Of a stretch of 64,000 nt of DNA, positions 63,465 through 64,000 are shown in pieces (position 1 is the first letter of the stretch; every line of letters starts with the position of its first letter). The stretch is from Spirochaetota bacterium (lineage in GTDB: Bacteria > Spirochaetota > Spirochaetia > Sphaerochaetales > Sphaerochaetaceae), in contig JAEXDQ010000002.1 of the NCBI GenBank assembly GCA_023401595.1, forward strand, positions 33,761 to 97,760. Reading direction: 5' to 3'. Made by a program: the position numbers and the translations under genes. The notes below the pieces were generated by a model. It saw nothing but the letters and a program-made list of their open reading frames with translations. It was not told where the DNA came from and searched no databases.

Positions 63465-63653
63465 ATCCCTTTGGCGGGCGGCGCAGGTTCCCGGCGTGGT
63501 ACAGGAGGAACGAAAACCAAGCTACAGGCTACGAAACTAGCCGCACGGCAGGGAATCGACACCATCATCACCAACGGAAGGAACCCTTCCGCATTGTACG
63601 GAATCCTCAACGGAGAAAGCGTAGGGACTCTTTTTGTGGGAAGCGCAGTATGA
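63465..63653 (+). pseudogene. proB: Glutamate 5-kinase (ProB) internal/C-terminal kinase fragment
   Basis: About 60 residues (LAGGAGSRRGTGGTKTKLQA, then NGRNPSALYGIL and GTLF) match the substrate-binding end of the ProB kinase domain. There is no N-terminal part and the frame ends soon after, without a PUA domain. Preceded directly by the LysR fragment and followed 100 bp later by an IS3-type end, so it is a rearrangement remnant. Confidence 0.7.
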
Positions 63654-63755
63654 GAAACTCACACAAAAGCATCACCAATGCCGTCGCCGAATCGACCTCA
63701 TCGACCTGAGCAGAACCTCAGCGACCTCAGCGACCTCAGCGGAATCGCAACCCAG

Positions 63756-64000
63756 TGATCTGGCAAGGGTTTTGGTGACACTTTTAAAATTTGCATTAAC
63801 TTTTTTTCTCTCCAACTTGCAGCATTCATAGTAACACCATGGTTTCTACGCGATTTTATCTTCTGTTCCAAGCACAATTGCGGTTCCATTCTTGTTCTGT
63901 GACAGGTATTCGTCTGGACTCAGTGATCTAAGTCCAACCTGAGGTCTGGTACTATTGTAATACTCAACAAAATCGACTGTTGCCGTCTTTATCTTCTCTG
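63756..64000 (-). mobile_element. IS3-family insertion sequence, one end (rest outside window)
   Basis: The end appears to start at TGATCTGGCAAGGGTTTTGG (63756), the TGA start common in IS3-family ends, and contains the transposase tail. Just outside it are three tandem copies of ACCTCAGCG (63715-63741). The other end and target duplications are not in the window. Confidence 0.55.
63846..64000 (-). CDS. IS3-family transposase OrfB, C-terminal fragment (5' part outside window)
   Basis: Minus-strand translation from the window edge gives EKIKTATVDFVEYYNSTRPQ, then VGLRSLSPDEYLSQ and a stop at 63846-63848. F-x-x-YN-x-x-RPQ-x-GL-x-x-x-SP-x-x-Y is the conserved integrase-core end of OrfB. Only the last 50 codons are visible. 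Confidence 0.85.
   Translation of the reverse strand, partial: EKIKTATVDFVEYYNSTRPQVGLRSLSPDEYLSQNKNGTAIVLGTEDKIA

Overview
The window (about 55-56% G+C by eye) looks like a spirochaete chromosome, most plausibly Sphaerochaetaceae-like. The basis is indirect: ABC binding proteins with spirochaete-style signal peptides (…AQGAAE…, …FAGGSSES…), a DUF4954 protein, several predicted outer-membrane barrels with aromatic C-termini, type III glutamine synthetase and an archaeal-type split glutamate synthase. There is no rRNA or other marker that fixes the genus.

Layout. 1-1.8 kb: arginine biosynthesis (argJ, cut by the window edge, and argC) with a candidate ARG box. 2-4.8 kb: an AAA ATPase and an N-acylglucosamine 2-epimerase. 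5-9.2 kb: an Fe(III)-type ABC transporter (binding protein, ATPase, fused permease) with an internal terminator and a long structured leader. 9.3-21.8 kb: a minus-strand carbohydrate locus (AraC regulator, two Zn-dehydrogenases, sugar ABC transporter, GH39 glycosidase, amidohydrolase, nagA, nagB, sugar-phosphate isomerase-like protein). 22-24.9 kb: a 164-bp tandem repeat and glnN with a leader that appears to make a very short terminated transcript. 25-28.8 kb: a FecCD-type metal/heme importer with a methyltransferase in the operon. 29-35.7 kb: a selenium-cofactor gene set (yqeB, yqeC, selD, DUF3343, TusA-like, YedE; divergently a class V aminotransferase and an XdhC-like protein). 35.8-39.3 kb: four predicted outer-membrane or exported proteins. 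39.7-48.9 kb: a nitrogen operon (five-piece glutamate synthase, glnA, an ANTAR RNA-binding regulator, pyrG) preceded by an orphan terminator and carrying 11-bp minisatellites. 49-64 kb: tRNA-Ala, PutP, an E2-like acyltransferase homologue, exported proteins, nitroreductase, histidine phosphatase, DUF4954, a MarR/flavodoxin/MATE region with a clear operator, an HSL-family esterase, then a rearranged edge with LysR and proB fragments beside an IS3-family element.

The most unusual material is non-coding. A 107-bp structured tandem repeat occurs at two loci 21 kb apart and in both cases ends exactly at the ribosome-binding site of the downstream gene. A third array of different unit length carries a hairpin of the same design. 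Related 11-bp minisatellites in opposite orientation lie inside and after the nitrogen operon. Orphan terminators lie in the leaders of both the glutamate synthase operon and glnN, and an ANTAR antiterminator-type protein is encoded in the same region. A riboregulatory nitrogen circuit is a testable hypothesis, not a demonstrated fact.
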